The notes below the pieces were generated by a model. The model was not told the origin of the DNA, did not search any database, and was given only the letters and a program-made list of their open reading frames with translations. From contig NC_132899.1 of assembly GCF_030463535.1 (NCBI RefSeq), positions 19,801,490 through 19,865,489 of the forward strand: 64,000 nt of DNA, in the 5' to 3' direction. This stretch comes from Salminus brasiliensis. Lineage: Eukaryota; Chordata; Actinopteri; Characiformes; Bryconidae. Positions within the stretch are counted from its first letter, which is position 1, and every line of letters begins with the position of its first letter. Positions 61,141 through 64,000 of this stretch are shown here, one piece after another. Position numbers and translations under genes: made by a program.

Positions 61141-63452
61141 TTATTTCCGGCAGGTCCTGTGAGGAGTCTGTTTTTTCTGATTCTCTATACGGCAACGACT
61201 TCTTTCATCAAGCCATGGCAACTCAAAGTTCCTGTGTGGTTGTGCAAGAGAGAGAGAAAAATCATACACCCACCAAACTCCAAAACAAGCAGATCTTAAA
61301 GATTTAAACCATCTAAACACAAGGTACTTACTGTGGAGTGATTTTGGGCAAAGGCCGACCAAAGGCCACAACAGGGAGAAAGGGGGTGATGATAATCGAC
61401 TCCACTGTGGACAAAAATAACCATTAAAACACACATAATAAAAAAGGAAGTCTAGTTTTTTGTATTCAGAATGCAATGTAAGACGATGCAATTTACTGCC
61501 AGAACTATTCCAAAAGATTCCAAATAAAGTACAGAACATACCATCATCAATTTCAGGATAAAACGACGACAGCTCTGGCTCACTCTCCTGAACATTTATC
61601 TTTCTCTTCTCCATGCGCTGTTGCAGCCTCTGTAGCATACGCTGCTCCCGTATCCTCTGAATGTCCCATCTACAGTGAGAAAAAAGGCCAGTCAGCAGGA
61701 AAAAGAAGGATTATCTGGAAAGTAAGACTTTCAGACACCCGTTACACATACACCTACCTTTTCCTTCTCTTCTCATCTAGCTCTAGCTTTGCATGGCGTT
61801 TCAGGAAGACCCCGTCCTCAAGACTCTGCAGGTAGCAGAAAACAGTTATATATGTTTGGGAATTTGGTTCTTGCATGTGTGGAACAGCAACAAAGTAAAG
61901 AAAATGCACAAATTAAGACATTTCCTCACCTCAGGGACATCCAAAGCATCTTCGTCCATCAAAGGCTCCATGCTGTTTTCCCTCCATGATGGGACTGCGT
62001 TTACAAGACAGAAGACATTTCATGACATATGAACATGCCTGTAATTAAAGCTAATGTCTGTATTCAAAGCACTTACTGGCAACATCCTCCTCTTTCTTGG
62101 GCGACGATTCACGCAAAGGTGAGACAGGAGGTTGGTGCCAACAGCACAAGTACATTTCTGTCGTTGTCATGTACGGCAAGTCTTCATGTTCACAGTTATC
62201 TTCTCCTTCGGAGAGGGCCTCCGTCTGTCCTGACGACTTCCCCAGTCCCGCTTTCTCTGGGGTCTCCTTGTTTCGCAGGTCCCTGTGACATGGTGAAGCT
62301 CCTCCAGGGTCTGATTTCTGGGGCGTTAATCTGGAAGCCTTTCCCTGTGACCTCTGTATCTTGGAATCTATGAAACCAAATTTCCTAAAGAACAAAATGA
62401 AAATATGCACCTTCAATACTACTGAAGTAAACACGAGTGGATACGACATACACAGGGTAAACATCTAAATGTGTTACCTCTTTTGCACCTTGCTGCCTCG
62501 ACTAAAAGAAGAGCCCTTAGCGCTGGGGGTCTGAGGACTGTCCCCCACATCAGAATCCCAGAAGTCATCTGTGTCTGGGACCCATCGCTCCAGTGGCTGG
62601 AACAGGCGCTTATCACGTGGTTCCTTGCTCATCAGCTGTAGGCGCCGCTCCATTCGCTCAATGCGAGCCAGCAGCTGTAGGAAGACAAGCCACTTTTAAG
62701 ACAAGGTCATTTCATAAGCTTGAAAAGTCCTGAACTTCACAGGCAAGGGTATCGTCAAGAAAAGACTAGTTCCAGCTCATCTTACAACCCCCTTTGCATA
62801 CCGTGTCTCTGTCTGCTTTAAGTTCATCTATTTCCTTGTCCTTGGACTGAAGCTGTTGCTGCTGCTGCTCGATCAGGTCCAGCTGAAGCAGAAGGAGCTG
62901 CCGGAGACAACTGGCCTGTGCACTGGGGTGGCCAGGGGTCTTCTTTATGTTCTTTCGTTTACCCTCCGTGTGTTCATGAGACGCCCCCATACTGTCCAAC
63001 CCCTTTGCACTGTCCTCCCCACCAGAATCCCTGGAATTGTGAGAATTCATTGAAACAAATTCTGCTTTGTTGTCCATAGCGTTGGTCTGTCCGAGTGGAG
63101 TTTTACTTTTAACAGGGGTCCCTTCGCCCCCCATTTGTTTGGCTTGAGATGCAAGGGTCTCTGCGCTCTCAGAGCTGGCTCCAGGAGGAACAGCTACCGC
63201 TTTGTTCTGCCCTATCGGCAGGAACGGCCGAGTCTCCTTCCCAACGAGGTTCTTGTCCAGGTTTCTGGAAGTAATGAAGTGCTGTCCGGCGCTGCTGAGG
63301 GCAGCGCCAAGCGGATCATGTGTTTCAGTCACGAAAGTGTACGAATTTCTCGGGACACCGACAGTGTGCCCCGAGGCTCCTCTCGACAGATAGAAATTGT
63401 TGGATTCTGAGCGCAGTCCCACGTTAGATATGGACTCCGAGCGCATATTCAT
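61141..63452 (-). CDS. msl1: MSL1, male-specific lethal 1 homologue, scaffold of the MSL histone acetyltransferase complex
   Basis: MSL1 holds MSL2, MSL3 and the acetyltransferase KAT8/MOF together for H4K16 acetylation. Eight coding exons join in frame: 63452-62802, 62674-62478, 62384-62077, 61994-61930, 61825-61758, 61669-61542, 61404-61332 and 61231-61141, giving 526 residues; human has 614, mostly because of a longer N-terminus. The start ATG follows an in-frame TAG five codons upstream. A leucine-rich coiled coil spans about residues 185-240 (LRQLLLLQLDLIEQQQQQLQ, KEIDELKADRDT, ARIERMERRLQLM); this binds MSL2. Then come YMTTTEMYLCCWHQPPVSPL and the C-terminal PEHE domain (KRHAKLELDEKRRKRWDIQR, ESEPELSSFYPEIDD, ITPFLPVVAFGRPLPKITPQ, NFELPWLDERSRCR, KKQTPHRTCRK), the MOF/MSL3-binding part. 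Nothing is broken. Confidence 0.96.
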
Positions 63453-63990
63453 GGCGAGAACAACAAGCTACAGAATGAACCATAGCTCCAATGGCGGTGA
63501 TAGCATGGCAGCCTGCGACGTCGAACCAGCGAAGACCACGCAAGTCAACGGCGCCGGTGTTTCTAACCTGCAGTTGAAATAAACAGCGTTTAGTTAGTTT
63601 TCCACACGAGCCAGCAATGTAGGTACCAAGTGTAAAAATACAATCTACAAGCCACGGCGTCCAATCTCACCTGGACCAGCCTGGGAACAAAGTTGGAAAT
63701 CCTTCATGATGCTGCTGAACACCGCCTTCGCAGGCTAGCTAGCCAGCTAGCTAATTAGCTAGCCTGCTAACTCAGTTAGCGAGCTAGCTATTTAACACCG
63801 TCTACAAGACAAGCCTTCGCAGACCAACCAGGTTTCCGAAGAATAAAGCCAAACACGCAAATCAGTGTTATTCTCTGGTTCAGCAGCAATTCTGCACTTC
63901 GCTAAGTGCCCGGTGTAGCTACTCAGCACTCGCCTCCATTTTGATCCGCAGTGCTGGACCTGCTGGCGGCTTCAGCCCGAGGAGAGGGAA
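63453..63990 (-). promoter_or_regulatory. msl1: msl1 5' UTR with a short intron, and CpG-rich promoter
   Basis: Read on the minus strand, CCAG/GTGAGA at about 63671 and TTTCAACTGCAG at about 63568 fit a 103-base intron in the 5' UTR. A dense TTAGC/GCTAGC cluster lies at 63730-63792, and CpG content is high up to the right edge. The transcription start is probably near 63900-63960. Confidence 0.45.
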
Positions 63991-64000
63991 AACAACAACA

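Noticed and set aside
61026-61307. Plus-strand frame of 93 codons near the msl1 3' end
   Set aside because: It overlaps the msl1 last coding exon on the opposite strand and has no domain.

Overview
This is a vertebrate nuclear window, almost certainly from a ray-finned fish. The evidence is intron-rich genes with GT-AG splicing, five conserved vertebrate genes, fish-type Tc1/mariner remnants, a fish LINE/SINE 3' tail (the family ending near TTGTAAAAAGCGCTATACAAA), dispersed short MITEs, and TTAGC/GCTAGC-rich promoter flanks typical of teleosts. The repeat families hint at an otophysan (characin/catfish-like) fish, but this is a weak inference. There are no bacterial-type operons, CRISPR arrays or phage modules.

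Layout: (1) 1-4330 is AT-rich and apparently non-coding, with one or two unassigned coding-like islands. (2) 4330-16680, minus strand: ttll13, a TTL-like tubulin polyglutamylase, in 14 coding exons. It has an in-frame TGA in its 41-nt second coding exon. Introns carry a Tc1 remnant, a LINE reverse-transcriptase fragment and a SINE. (3) 16840-40192, minus strand: srcap, the SWI2/SNF2 ATPase of the H2A.Z-loading complex. I traced 33 coding exons joined in frame, about 4,160 residues, including a single exon of about 1,006 codons ahead of the HSA domain. The start codon was not found. (4) 40200-42450: spacer full of small inverted-repeat elements. (5) 43351-52849, minus strand: fbrs, AUTS2 family, 18 coding exons, 1,283 residues. 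(6) 54900-56200: spacer between head-to-head fbrs and chmp2a. (7) 56180-58830, plus strand: chmp2a (ESCRT-III), 5 coding exons, 220 residues. (8) 61141-63960, minus strand: msl1 (MSL complex scaffold), 8 coding exons, 526 residues, convergent with chmp2a.

Three of the five genes are chromatin regulators (srcap, fbrs, msl1). They belong to different complexes and there is no sign that the cluster is functional. The fbrs-srcap adjacency matches human 16p11.2, whereas ttll13, chmp2a and msl1 lie on other human chromosomes, so the block mixes old and lineage-specific linkage.

Exon borders were traced by hand from splice consensus and reading-frame continuity, and should be good to a base or two. 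UTR ends and transcription starts are approximate. The items most worth a second look are the ttll13 nonsense codon, the giant 5' exon and missing start of srcap, the RFX-type X-box at ttll13, and the fbrs in-frame microexons.
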